Source: Flavobacteriales bacterium
GTDB lineage: Bacteria; Bacteroidota; Bacteroidia; Flavobacteriales; Flavobacteriaceae
Direction: 5' to 3'
Assembly: GCA_027003085.1 (NCBI GenBank)
Contig: JALWYR010000205.1
Coordinates: forward strand, 1 to 13,298
DNA length: 13,298 bases
The position numbers and the translations under genes were made by a program. Positions 1 through 5,703 of the stretch are shown here, piece after piece. The stretch's first letter is position 1; every line of letters starts with the position of its first letter. The notes under the pieces are model-generated. The model was not told where the DNA came from. It did no database searches and saw only the letters and a list, made by a program, of their open reading frames with translations.

Positions 1-1
1 A

Positions 2-277
2 TATATTAGCATAACTGGGTATCATTTATTTAAATTTTATCCCGAAATATATGATAATTATAAACCCTGGGTATATGATCCATTTTCAGAAAGGAAAAGT
101 ATCACTTCGGAAATATTTAAAGATATGAATAGACTCTATATCGATAATACAACTCGAAAATTATTAATGGCGTATAATGGAGCTGAAAAATTTTCCAGAT
201 TTATTTATATTATATTTATATCAAAAATTGTTATATGGTTTGTTTACATCATATATATTTTGCCCAAAATTTCATAA
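2..277 (+). CDS. C-terminal part of a small membrane protein, unknown function (cut by left edge)
   Basis: An open frame enters from the left edge and stops with TAA at 275-277, giving 91 residues. The first two thirds are polar and rich in Tyr, Lys and Asp/Glu. The last 25 or so residues form a strongly hydrophobic segment (FIYIIFISKIVIWFVYIIYI) that should be a membrane helix, leaving almost no tail after it. I do not recognise the family. The composition is very AT-rich, like the other genes of this end. Directly downstream, in the same reading frame, lies an RHS fragment, so this may be an orphan immunity or toxin-associated gene from a decayed RHS locus; that is inference from position only. 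The missing N-terminus prevents any better call. Confidence 0.5.
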   Translation, partial: YISITGYHLFKFYPEIYDNYKPWVYDPFSERKSITSEIFKDMNRLYIDNTTRKLLMAYNGAEKFSRFIYIIFISKIVIWFVYIIYILPKIS

Positions 278-290
278 TCATTTGAAATTT
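267..290. repeat. 8-bp perfect inverted repeat spanning the stop codon of the first gene
   Basis: AAATTTCA at 267-274 is matched by TGAAATTT at 283-290 with an 8-base loop that contains the TAA stop of the upstream gene. There is no T-run after it, so it is a poor terminator on either strand. In DNA this AT-rich such a repeat can arise by chance. Its right arm overlaps the start of the repeated RHS segment. Confidence 0.3.
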
Positions 291-472
291 CGTATATTAC
301 TTACAACCACGCCAATATGCCAACGCACGTACAAATGAACAACGGCGAAGTTTTGTTTACCTACGATGCCCTTGGTAACAAGTGGTACAAACGTGTAGGC
401 AATTTTCAACGCTGCGAATTACACTACAACGCCAATTTGGATGGTTTATTTAACATTACAGTTAAGGACTAA
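278..472 (+). pseudogene. RHS-repeat protein fragment 1 (core end plus short tail, no start)
   Basis: The frame opens right after the stop at 275-277 and runs to TAA at 470-472 (64 residues) without a start codon at its beginning. It reads EISYITYNHANMPTHVQ and then GEVLFTYDALGNKWYKRVG, which is the hallmark wording of the last core repeats of Bacteroidota RHS/YD-repeat proteins. The remaining 24 residues do not look like RHS and end at once, as if a new tip had been joined after the YD repeat and then lost. A complete RHS protein is usually many hundreds of residues, so this is a remnant or a displaced C-terminal cassette rather than a working gene. Translation could begin only at the internal ATG at 317. 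RHS identity is well supported by motif; loss of function is inferred from the missing front. Confidence 0.68.
284..310 (+). repeat. RHS-core direct repeat, copy 1
   Basis: These 27 bases match 1061-1087 at 25 positions; the differences are A/G at the 16th base and C/T at the last. The first 15 bases are identical. Both copies encode EISYI(T/A)YNH in frame with an RHS fragment, so this is a short duplicated piece of RHS core of the kind that can act as homology for recombination. Confidence 0.75.
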
Positions 473-525
473 AAAGCTAAATCATGGAATTTTCAACATT
501 TTGATCAACATTAAAATAACAAAAA

Positions 526-984
526 ATGGGTAATAATAAGACATTACATTCTATTAAACGTATTCTAATTGGATGCGTTATTTTTATTTTTTTTATTGCC
601 TTAACAGTATTAATATTGATGTATTTTGACCCTATTACAAAATATGAACGAGCTTGGAAAAAAAAGGACAGAGCTTTTTTTATCAATAAAATTGCAGATA
701 TATATAAGGAAAAGGACACTAATAAAATTTTAAACATTACTTCATATATCACCGATGTATCCAATTATTACATTATCGAGTTTGGAGAACATGATTACGA
801 GAAGAAACGCATTAAAGATTTAAAAACATATAAAATGAATATTATTTTTGGTTTATCGGTTTCCGTTTATGATGCAGATTTTTTTAGTGGGAAAGTTAAG
901 TATTTACCGGAATGCAGGAAATACGATTCATTATTATCTTTATCTGAAAAAATCCAAATATTAAAGAAACTTGATAAAAAATAA
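526..984 (+). CDS. Small single-helix membrane protein, unknown function; possible orphan immunity protein
   Basis: 152 residues. A short positively charged start is followed by one long hydrophobic segment at residues 13-34 (LIGCVIFIFFIALTVLILMY), then about 115 residues of charged, Lys-rich soluble domain. The helix probably anchors the protein in the inner membrane; the orientation is not certain. I see no catalytic motif and do not recognise the family. It sits between two RHS fragments (ends at 472, resumes at about 985), with its stop overlapping the open frame of the second fragment. That is the usual position of immunity genes in RHS toxin arrays, so an immunity role is a reasonable guess but not shown. 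Codon use is extremely AT-rich. No clear Shine-Dalgarno site precedes the ATG, only an A-rich leader, as is common in Bacteroidota. A new cargo gene unrelated to RHS remains possible. Confidence 0.72.
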   Translation: MGNNKTLHSIKRILIGCVIFIFFIALTVLILMYFDPITKYERAWKKKDRAFFINKIADIYKEKDTNKILNITSYITDVSNYYIIEFGEHDYEKKRIKDLKTYKMNIIFGLSVSVYDADFFSGKVKYLPECRKYDSLLSLSEKIQILKKLDKK

Positions 985-1189
985 TATCCAAATATTCTCC
1001 CTACCCGCTTCGTCGGCTTCTCCTGCCTCCGAGGGCAACTTAACCGCCGACCAAAACAAAGAAATTTCGTATATTGCTTACAACCATGGTCATATACCTT
1101 CTTTAATACATATACGATGGATAGGAATTATGTTCACAAAGAATAAAGAGGCGCCTAATCCTTTGCATACCCCTAAACCGGAAACATAA
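985..1189 (+). pseudogene. RHS-repeat protein fragment 2 (very short)
   Basis: Just after the previous gene the frame reads NLTADQNKEISYIAYNHGHI. The piece from Asn-Leu-Thr to Asn-His is typical RHS core wording (a 'GNL.AD.NK.I.YI.YNH' string). Upstream of it is a Ser/Ala/Pro-rich stretch (about 1000-1040) that is unlike RHS; downstream the match fades after about 1110 and the frame ends in a Pro-rich tail at 1187-1189. The only upstream start in frame is a TTG at 971 inside the previous gene, which is unlikely to be used. I therefore call it a remnant. Its core lines up with fragment 1 through the repeat at 1061-1087. Confidence 0.55.
1061..1087 (+). repeat. RHS-core direct repeat, copy 2
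   Basis: Second copy of the 27-base segment at 284-310 (25 of 27 identical). The 777-base spacing holds the rest of RHS fragment 1 and the whole small membrane-protein gene, so the interval is laid out like one cassette bounded by homologous ends. Confidence 0.75.
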
Positions 1190-1196
1190 AGAATAA

Positions 1197-1571
1197 ATGA
1201 TGAGAACAATTTCTTTTATCATCATCTTATTGGCATTAAACTGTAACAAAACAAGTACCGCCAAGAATACTTACCTTGTCGGGAAATGGATGATTACTGA
1301 ATTTTCCCTACTCCATTGTAATGTTTGCCCTGAAATAACATTTGAAGTAACAGGAAACGGAAAAATCAAGGAACCGACGGGAAAAGAAATATTTTTTACC
1401 TATACAGTTGATACAGATAGTAAAACTATCACTTTTTCCATCAATGATAATTTTTATTTCTCTGATAAAATTTATTCCTATAACAAACAAATAGAGGGAA
1501 ACCTTATTGTGCTTGAACTGAATTCCAAATCGGGAGATTCTTATACTTTTACAAGACAACAAAGCAAATGA
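1197..1571 (+). CDS. Small lipoprotein, lipocalin-like fold suspected
   Basis: 124 residues. A hydrophobic start ends in ALNC, a lipobox with the lipidated Cys at residue 16, so the mature protein should be membrane-anchored and face the periplasm or the cell surface. The mature part begins with a Gly-Lys-Trp motif (YLVGKWMITEF) and ends with SYTFTRQQ; this GxW opening and YTFTR-like closing strand recall small lipocalin-like lipoproteins of Bacteroidota, and the body is mostly alternating beta-type residues. A CNVC pair follows the first strand and might form a disulfide or bind metal. The start is one of two adjacent ATGs (1197 or 1200). It follows the second RHS fragment and could be cargo or an immunity lipoprotein; no function can be read directly. 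The fold call is tentative, the lipoprotein call is firm. Confidence 0.75.
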   Translation: MMRTISFIIILLALNCNKTSTAKNTYLVGKWMITEFSLLHCNVCPEITFEVTGNGKIKEPTGKEIFFTYTVDTDSKTITFSINDNFYFSDKIYSYNKQIEGNLIVLELNSKSGDSYTFTRQQSK

Positions 1572-1581
1572 CCGATTATAG

Positions 1582-2011
1582 AACAATTTGCAAATTATCC
1601 CGTATCCAACAAACCCAACATATTTTGATGCGCCGGAATCATATCCATAAAAAAGATGGAAAAAATTATTTAGTAAAATTATAGATTCACGAATACTTTT
1701 CGGAAGTATTTTGAAAATAATCACCGGAAAGAAGTCTGTGGAGTTATCCGTATCCACTAAAATGATCAAAAGACCCCGAGCATTGTCCCGAGCCCGTCAA
1801 AAGTAAAACCGAATGCTTCCGGAAAGGATTTATGAACTCTTTGGAATAACGAACTTTCCCAACCCAAGTCGAGCAATGTTTCTTATTGCTCGAACATCGT
1901 GATTGAAAGTTAAAAGGAAACAAAGAAAGCTATTTCAATAATTATTCATTTAATCCCAAAGGAATGAAGACTACCAATAAATTAGGTGCTTTTTTAACCG
2001 GTAGCGCCTAA
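1582..2011 (+). pseudogene. Degenerate coding stretch with several stops and a frame change
   Basis: No intact gene lies between 1572 and 2453. One frame from 1582 to 1902 reads protein-like on both sides of stops at 1648 and 1804: TNPTYFDAPESYP, then SKIIDSRILFGSILKIITGK, then ERIYELFGITNFPNP, ending with TGA at 1900-1902. A different frame then gives 34 residues from 1907 to 2011 (with YFNNYSFNPKGMKTTNKLG). A separate 38-residue frame starts at the ATG at 1568 that overlaps the stop of the lipoprotein gene. None of these is recognisable. The pattern fits one or more decayed genes, perhaps old toxin tips, but chance reading in AT-rich DNA cannot be excluded by eye. Confidence 0.3.
1869..1893. 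other. Perfect 9-bp hairpin, 7-base loop
   Basis: TCGAGCAAT at 1869-1877 pairs with ATTGCTCGA at 1885-1893 around the loop GTTTCTT. Neither side has a T-run, so it is not a normal terminator. It lies inside the degenerate region and may be a leftover of a mobile or palindromic element. Confidence 0.5.
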
Positions 2012-2061
2012 ACTTTCCGGTATCGGCCGTGTAAGTCTATTAATCCGAAAAAATTATCGTT

Positions 2062-2089
2062 AGCGCAAAAATGCTTTTAGGCGCTTTTT
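2062..2089 (+). terminator. Possible Rho-independent terminator in the gene-free stretch
   Basis: AGCGC at 2062-2066 pairs with GCGCT at 2081-2085, extended by AAAA (2067-2070) with TTTT (2075-2078) after a two-base bulge, and followed by T residues to 2089. The stem is short and imperfect. It could end transcription coming from the lipoprotein gene upstream. Confidence 0.3.
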
Positions 2090-2246
2090 CTCAAACTCAA
2101 AAAGCACGGAATACGAAAACAGTATAATTTCCGGGCTATCGAACAAGAAATGGTAAAAAGAAATTACCGGTTCCTGTTCTTGCGCAGAAAAATTTAGTAA
2201 TAAACGGACGCCTCATCGAAAAGAAAACGGTCGAAACATCAATTAT

Positions 2247-2435
2247 TTACTTGCTATGGACGCCAATCCTGGAACCACAGGCTTTGATCGAAACTTGTAA
2301 CGATTTATACAAACCCGTAATATCGATTTCTCCCTCTTTCGTATCAAAATTTATTTCGCCCGGCACATCAAAATAAGATTTAGCCAGCCTACCTTTAATA
2401 CTAGAAAAGTTGGTATAATTTTTGCTTTGGATTCG
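2247..2435 (-). pseudogene. Start-less coding remnant on the minus strand
   Basis: Read on the minus strand from 2435, a 62-residue frame runs to TAA at 2247-2249 with ordinary protein composition (for example FDVPGEINFDTKEGEIDITG and YKSLQVSIKACGSRIGV). It is preceded by an in-frame stop at 2436-2438 and has no ATG; the only usable start would be a GTG in the middle. It looks like the tail of a gene whose front has been lost, perhaps replaced by the lipoprotein gene that runs the other way. I do not recognise it. The plus strand of the same stretch is also largely open, so chance is possible. Confidence 0.27.
2414..2424 (+). promoter_or_regulatory. Possible promoter -7 region for the lipoprotein gene
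   Basis: TATAATTTTTG lies 29 bases before the ATG at 2454. It resembles the Bacteroidota -7 box TAnnTTTG but with one extra base between TA and TTTG. No convincing -33 box is seen. Confidence 0.3.
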
Positions 2436-2453
2436 TTACAAAAATCCACTGAA

Positions 2454-3026
2454 ATGAAACGATTTTTACCTTTTGTTTACTTGCTTTTCCTATCATTTCT
2501 ATTCGTTTCCTGCTGGAAAAAAATTACCATGAATATTAATGCGGACGGATTGCCTTATGGTGAGAATTCCCTTTATTATTACGAAGACGGTCATTTGGTA
2601 ATCCCCAAAACGATCCATTCGATAAAATTCACCATTCCGGATATTTCCTATTATCTATGCCCGCAAGGAACGGCCAATGCGGGTGGTTTGGAACTGAGCG
2701 ATTCCGAAGATTTATACATGTTGATTTCCAATCTTAACGTAGGCCGCTATGAATGCGGATACGGCGATTTTCCTGTTTGCGACTATGCCGACGGAACCAG
2801 TGCCGTTTTGTTCCGCGAAGAAAGGGACTCCATCGGTAATTTTCGAACCTATGCCTACACAACACGTCCGGGTTCGGGTTACATCCAAATCGATTATGTT
2901 TCGCCCGATAAACGCAGGTTGCGCGGACGTTTTGAAATGACTTTATACTGTGATGTAACAGGGAGAACAAAACATATTACCGACGGACATTTTAATTTGA
3001 ACCTGAACAAACTACACGGCAATTAA
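2454..3026 (+). CDS. Lipoprotein of unknown function
   Basis: 190 residues from the ATG at 2454. I prefer this start to the in-frame TTG at 2427 because it gives a clean lipoprotein signal: two basic residues, a hydrophobic core and the lipobox FVSC with Cys at residue 20. The mature part has acidic, aromatic-rich segments and several Cys residues, a Gly-rich middle, and ends in alternating strand-like sequence (RGRFEMTLYCDVTG, HFNLNLNKL). This 'RGRFEMTL...' close recalls small beta-rich lipoproteins common in Bacteroidota, but I cannot name a family. Unlike the genes to its left it has moderate GC and codon use like the chromosomal genes to its right. It is followed after 126 bases by trxB, which has its own promoter, so the two are probably transcribed separately. 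Cell location in the envelope is well supported; the role is unknown. Confidence 0.78.
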   Translation: MKRFLPFVYLLFLSFLFVSCWKKITMNINADGLPYGENSLYYYEDGHLVIPKTIHSIKFTIPDISYYLCPQGTANAGGLELSDSEDLYMLISNLNVGRYECGYGDFPVCDYADGTSAVLFREERDSIGNFRTYAYTTRPGSGYIQIDYVSPDKRRLRGRFEMTLYCDVTGRTKHITDGHFNLNLNKLHGN

Positions 3027-3121
3027 ATTTGTTCCCGGCAAAACGAAATCGAGTTAACTTTTTGTTTAGCATTTGACCCTTAGCGCCGGAAGGCCAATAA
3101 CAGGGGGACAGGAAAATATCG

Positions 3122-3129
3122 TATATTTG
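3122..3129 (+). promoter_or_regulatory. Bacteroidota-type -7 promoter box of trxB
   Basis: TATATTTG fits the TAnnTTTG consensus at every fixed position and is followed by C. It lies 23 bases before the trxB ATG, leaving a very short leader with AAAGGA (3145-3150) as a plausible ribosome site. No good -33 TTG is visible at the expected distance. Confidence 0.6.
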
Positions 3130-3152
3130 CAGCCTGAAAAAATCAAAGGATT

Positions 3153-4100
3153 ATGAGCGACAAAGAACATATCGAAGTGTTGATATTGGGCTCCGGCCCT
3201 GCCGGATACACGGCAGCCATTTATGCGGCCCGCGCCGGTTACAAACCCGTGGTTTACACCGGTATGGAAATGGGCGGTCAATTGACCACCACCACCGATG
3301 TGGAAAACTATCCGGGTTTTCCCGAAGGCATTCAAGGGCCCGAACTCATGGAACGCATGCAAAAGCAGGCCGAACGTTTCGGCACCGAAGTGCGTTTCGG
3401 AATGGCAACAGGCGTGGAATTTGCCCGGGAAAAAGGAGGTAAACACAAAGTAACCATCGACAATAGTAAGGAAGTAACAGCCGATGCCGTGATTATTGCC
3501 ACCGGCGCATCGGCCATGTATTTGGGTTTGGAAAGCGAACAACGTTTGCGTGGCGGCGGTGTGTCGGCCTGTGCCACGTGCGACGGCTTTTTCTATCGCG
3601 ACCAACGTGTGGCCGTGGTAGGCGGCGGCGATGTGGCGGCCGAGGAAGCGCTTTATCTTTCCAACATTGCCAAAGATGTGAAAATGTTCATCCGCCGCGA
3701 TCAAATGCGTGCCTCCAAAATCATGCAAGACCGGGTGTTTAAAAAAGATAACATCGAAGTATTGTGGAACACCGAAGTCAAAGAAGTGCTGGGCGACAAG
3801 GTGGTGGAAGGCGTGCGAGTGGTGAACAACAAAACAGGCGAAGAAAAAGTGATTCCCCTCGAAGGATTGTTTATTGCCATCGGCCATAAGCCCAATACCG
3901 ATATTTTCAAAGGCCAAATCGAATTGGACGAACGCGGATATATTATTACCAAATGTAAATCCACGCAAACCAACATCCCCGGTGTGTTTGCTGCCGGTGA
4001 TGTGGCCGACCCGCATTTCCAACAAGCCGTAACCGCAGCTGCAACAGGAAGTATGGCAGCTATCGAAGCCGAGGCCTACCTGAATGAGATTAAAGGATAA
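3153..4100 (+). CDS. trxB: Thioredoxin reductase
   Basis: 315 residues, normal for the low-molecular-weight bacterial enzyme. It moves electrons from NADPH through FAD and a redox-active disulfide to thioredoxin in the cytoplasm, supporting ribonucleotide reductase, peroxidases and protein disulfide reduction. Visible motifs in order: FAD dinucleotide site GSGPAG at 13-18; GGQLTTTTDVENYPGF at 41-56; ATG motif near 117; the active-site CATC at 140-143 (CATCDGFF); NADPH site GGGDVAAEEA at 157-166 and FIRRDQMRAS at 179-188, whose arginines read the 2'-phosphate; second FAD motif AGDVADPHFQQA at 281-292. All key residues are present. The start at 3153 has AAAGGA in front and gives the expected short N-terminus. 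Its own -7 box and the terminator at 4121-4151 make it a single-gene unit. Confidence 0.97.
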   Translation: MSDKEHIEVLILGSGPAGYTAAIYAARAGYKPVVYTGMEMGGQLTTTTDVENYPGFPEGIQGPELMERMQKQAERFGTEVRFGMATGVEFAREKGGKHKVTIDNSKEVTADAVIIATGASAMYLGLESEQRLRGGGVSACATCDGFFYRDQRVAVVGGGDVAAEEALYLSNIAKDVKMFIRRDQMRASKIMQDRVFKKDNIEVLWNTEVKEVLGDKVVEGVRVVNNKTGEEKVIPLEGLFIAIGHKPNTDIFKGQIELDERGYIITKCKSTQTNIPGVFAAGDVADPHFQQAVTAAATGSMAAIEAEAYLNEIKG

Positions 4101-4120
4101 ACCTACCGGAGTTCTGAAAT

Positions 4121-4151
4121 AAAAAAAGCGCCCCCTGTGGGGGCCTTTTTT
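4121..4151. terminator. Strong bidirectional Rho-independent terminator between convergent genes
   Basis: A run of seven A, then CCCCC (4131-4135), loop TGT, GGGGG (4139-4143) and six T (4146-4151); G4130-C4144 and the A/T runs extend the stem. Because A and T runs flank both sides it should stop trxB from the left and the secreted-protein gene from the right. Confidence 0.88.
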
Positions 4152-4177
4152 ATATGAACCACAACCAAAATGAAGGG

Positions 4178-4771
4178 TTAAGAATTTACCAGGGTTTTAA
4201 GTTTTTCAATCAGTTCGGGAATTTTGTTAATTTGGGTTGAGGTCCAAAAAGTGTAGGCATTAAAATTCACATTACCATTGTTGTAATCATTCAACTGGAT
4301 GTAGAATTTCCTGATGCTGTTGATAATATGATAAGATATGGTCATTTCGGTGGCGCGAATGTCGTAATGGATTTCCTTCTTTACCAGTTTTGTTTGTAGA
4401 TTGGGAACGACATATTTTTCCAAGAAATCGATAAGCTTTTTAACTTCGTCGATACTTACCCAAGCATAGGCATAATAATCGTTACTGCGTAGGGCATTAT
4501 TCAGCGAAGGCATGGAACTGGCTTTTACATACAATTCAACATACAATGCCTTTGTAACCTCTCCGGTGTTTAAATCGGTTATGGTAGCCGGGGTAAACCT
4601 GGCCTTTTCTCCGATGCCGGAACGGAATTCAACCCGATTGGCATAATCCCATTCGTATTTGACACGGGTGGCATTGTCCAGCATTTTCCGGACTGACGAC
4701 CCTTGATTTTGTTGGGCAAGTCCTAAAAAGGAAAAACCCGTTACGAGCAAAAAGAGCAATAATTTTTTCAT
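4178..4771 (-). CDS. Secreted protein of unknown function
   Basis: 197 residues from the ATG at 4769-4771. I chose this start, not the upstream ATG at 4801, because it gives a textbook signal peptide (MKKLLLFLLVTGFSFLGLAQ) with likely cleavage after the Ala at residue 19, and because a -7 box at 4799-4806 would otherwise lie in the coding region. The mature part is polar with alternating strands (ATEMTISYHI, KFYIQLNDYN) and a Lys-rich C-terminal helix (KIPELIEKLKTLVNS). There is no lipobox, no Cys and no type IX sorting tail, so a periplasmic location is most likely. No family is recognised. It is transcribed alone, convergent with trxB, and separated from the rnhA operon by the GC-rich structured element. 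The hypothetical status is firm, the start well supported. Confidence 0.82.
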   Translation of the reverse strand: MKKLLLFLLVTGFSFLGLAQQNQGSSVRKMLDNATRVKYEWDYANRVEFRSGIGEKARFTPATITDLNTGEVTKALYVELYVKASSMPSLNNALRSNDYYAYAWVSIDEVKKLIDFLEKYVVPNLQTKLVKKEIHYDIRATEMTISYHIINSIRKFYIQLNDYNNGNVNFNAYTFWTSTQINKIPELIEKLKTLVNS

Positions 4772-4798
4772 GATGTTCCGGTTTTTGAAATTATAGCC

Positions 4799-4806
4799 CA
4801 AAATTA
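4799..4806 (-). promoter_or_regulatory. -7 promoter box for the secreted-protein gene
   Basis: On the minus strand this reads TAATTTTG, a full match to TAnnTTTG, 27 bases before the chosen start codon. No -33 box is evident. It places the GC-rich element upstream of the promoter, so that element is not part of this gene's leader. Confidence 0.45.
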
Positions 4807-4891
4807 TTGACCAATCGGAATAAAATAAACTTCGGATGAAATCTTATGTTCTGACAATGAGAAATCAGACTATGTTCATGAGTAAAGATTT

Positions 4892-5193
4892 ACGCGCCAG
4901 GGATGGGAGCGGTTATGCGGCGCCGGGGCGCGGCCTGGTTTGCTGCCGGCGAGCAGGCTCCGAGGAACCGAGGAGACATCGCAGCCGGCCCTTAGCAAAC
5001 CGCCGCGGCCCAAGCCGCATTTAAGCGGACAGCCCGACGGCTGCGGCGTGAGGAAACATGCCAGGCAAGGGCGCTCCGTCGTCCCGAAGACGGGCATGTG
5101 GCGCCGCCGCGGCGCCGGACTTGTCCCACACATTGCACAGCAATGTTGGGAAGGCGCCGGCGGCGCCCCGAACGCCGGCAGCCGGGCGCCCTG
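4892..5193. other. GC-rich structured non-coding element, about 300 bases, two nested hairpin domains
   Basis: The stretch is sharply GC-rich against both flanks and lies between rnhA and the secreted-protein gene. Pairings found by eye, domain 1: 4915-4921 with 5014-5020, 4929-4934 with 5002-5007, 4937-4943 with 4995-5001, 4945-4950 with 4984-4989; its loop holds a tandem CCGAGGA/CCGAGGA. Domain 2: 5038-5049 with 5172-5184 (12 pairs, one bulge), 5056-5062 with 5093-5099, 5100-5108 with 5159-5167, 5111-5116 with 5153-5158, 5130-5136 with 5140-5146 plus 5125-5128 with 5147-5150. CAGGG (4898-4902) can pair with CCCTG (5189-5193) to close the whole. AGCGG occurs just outside domain 1 on both sides. 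The short open frames inside run in several frames on both strands and look like low-complexity Arg/Gly/Pro translation of GC-rich DNA, so I reject them as genes. It may be a dispersed intergenic repeat of Bacteroidota or a structured RNA; its strand is not decided. Confidence 0.72.
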
Positions 5194-5199
5194 ATAAAT

Positions 5200-5703
5200 T
5201 TAATCATCCGTAAAGGGATTCATCCGCTCGTAAACCTCGTCCACGGCCAAACGGTGCGGCGGTTGGGATGCGGCTTTAACGGCCAAGCGATCCACATAAT
5301 TGTTCTGCGGATGCTTGTCGTGGCCTTTGACCCACATAAATTCCACGTGATGCTTTTGCAAAAGGTCGGCCAGTTGGCGCCACAAATCGGGGTTTTTGAC
5401 CTTTTTGAAATCGCGTAAAATCCACTTTTGGAGCCAGCCCTTTTCGATGGCGTCGGACACGTATTTGGAATCGGTTACCACCAGCACATCCTGGTTGGGT
5501 TTTCGAATGCGTTTGAGGGCTTCGATGATGGCCGTGAGTTCCATACGGTTGTTGGTGGTGCGGCGGAAACCGCCCGAAAATTGCTTTTTGTAGGTGCTGT
5601 TTTCCAAAAGCATCAAAATGCCGTATCCGCCCGGGCCGGGATTGCCCTTGCAGGCGCCGTCGGTGTAGATGATGATGCGTTGGCGTTGGGGTTGGCGGTT
5701 CAT
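5200..5703 (-). CDS. rnhA: Ribonuclease HI
   Basis: 167 residues from the ATG at 5701-5703. The enzyme cuts the RNA strand of RNA-DNA hybrids, clearing primers and R-loops in the cytoplasm. The family signature is complete: IYTDGACKGNPGPGGYG at 12-28 with catalytic Asp15, RMEL with Glu55, TDSKYV with Asp78, the basic WxxGW-like helix region around 88-104 (KGWLQKWILRDFKKVKNPDLW), and VKGHDKHPQNNYVDRLA with His128 and Asp138. The C-terminal extension past 145 is short. An open frame continues upstream to 5796, but the chosen ATG gives the normal length and overlaps the SDR stop codon as ATGA, so translation is probably coupled. It is the last gene of its operon; the GC-rich element follows 7 bases after the stop and no simple T-run terminator is seen. 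Confidence 0.96.
   Translation of the reverse strand: MNRQPQRQRIIIYTDGACKGNPGPGGYGILMLLENSTYKKQFSGGFRRTTNNRMELTAIIEALKRIRKPNQDVLVVTDSKYVSDAIEKGWLQKWILRDFKKVKNPDLWRQLADLLQKHHVEFMWVKGHDKHPQNNYVDRLAVKAASQPPHRLAVDEVYERMNPFTDD

Noticed and set aside
1308..1769. 153-residue open frame on the minus strand
   Set aside because: Its second half is antisense to the lipoprotein gene and its first half has no recognisable feature; the plus-strand lipobox gene is preferred.
1771..1800. CCGAG...CCCGAG repetition as a possible element end
   Set aside because: It is a short direct repetition, not an inverted repeat, and has no partner elsewhere in the window.
3066..4025. 319-residue open frame on the minus strand
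   Set aside because: It is antisense to trxB, which has every motif of its family; the His/Phe-rich product is a shadow.
4836..5418. Several overlapping open frames on both strands in the GC-rich stretch
   Set aside because: They are long only because GC-rich DNA lacks stop codons; the products are Arg/Gly/Pro-rich without motifs, and the stretch is explained better by nested hairpins.
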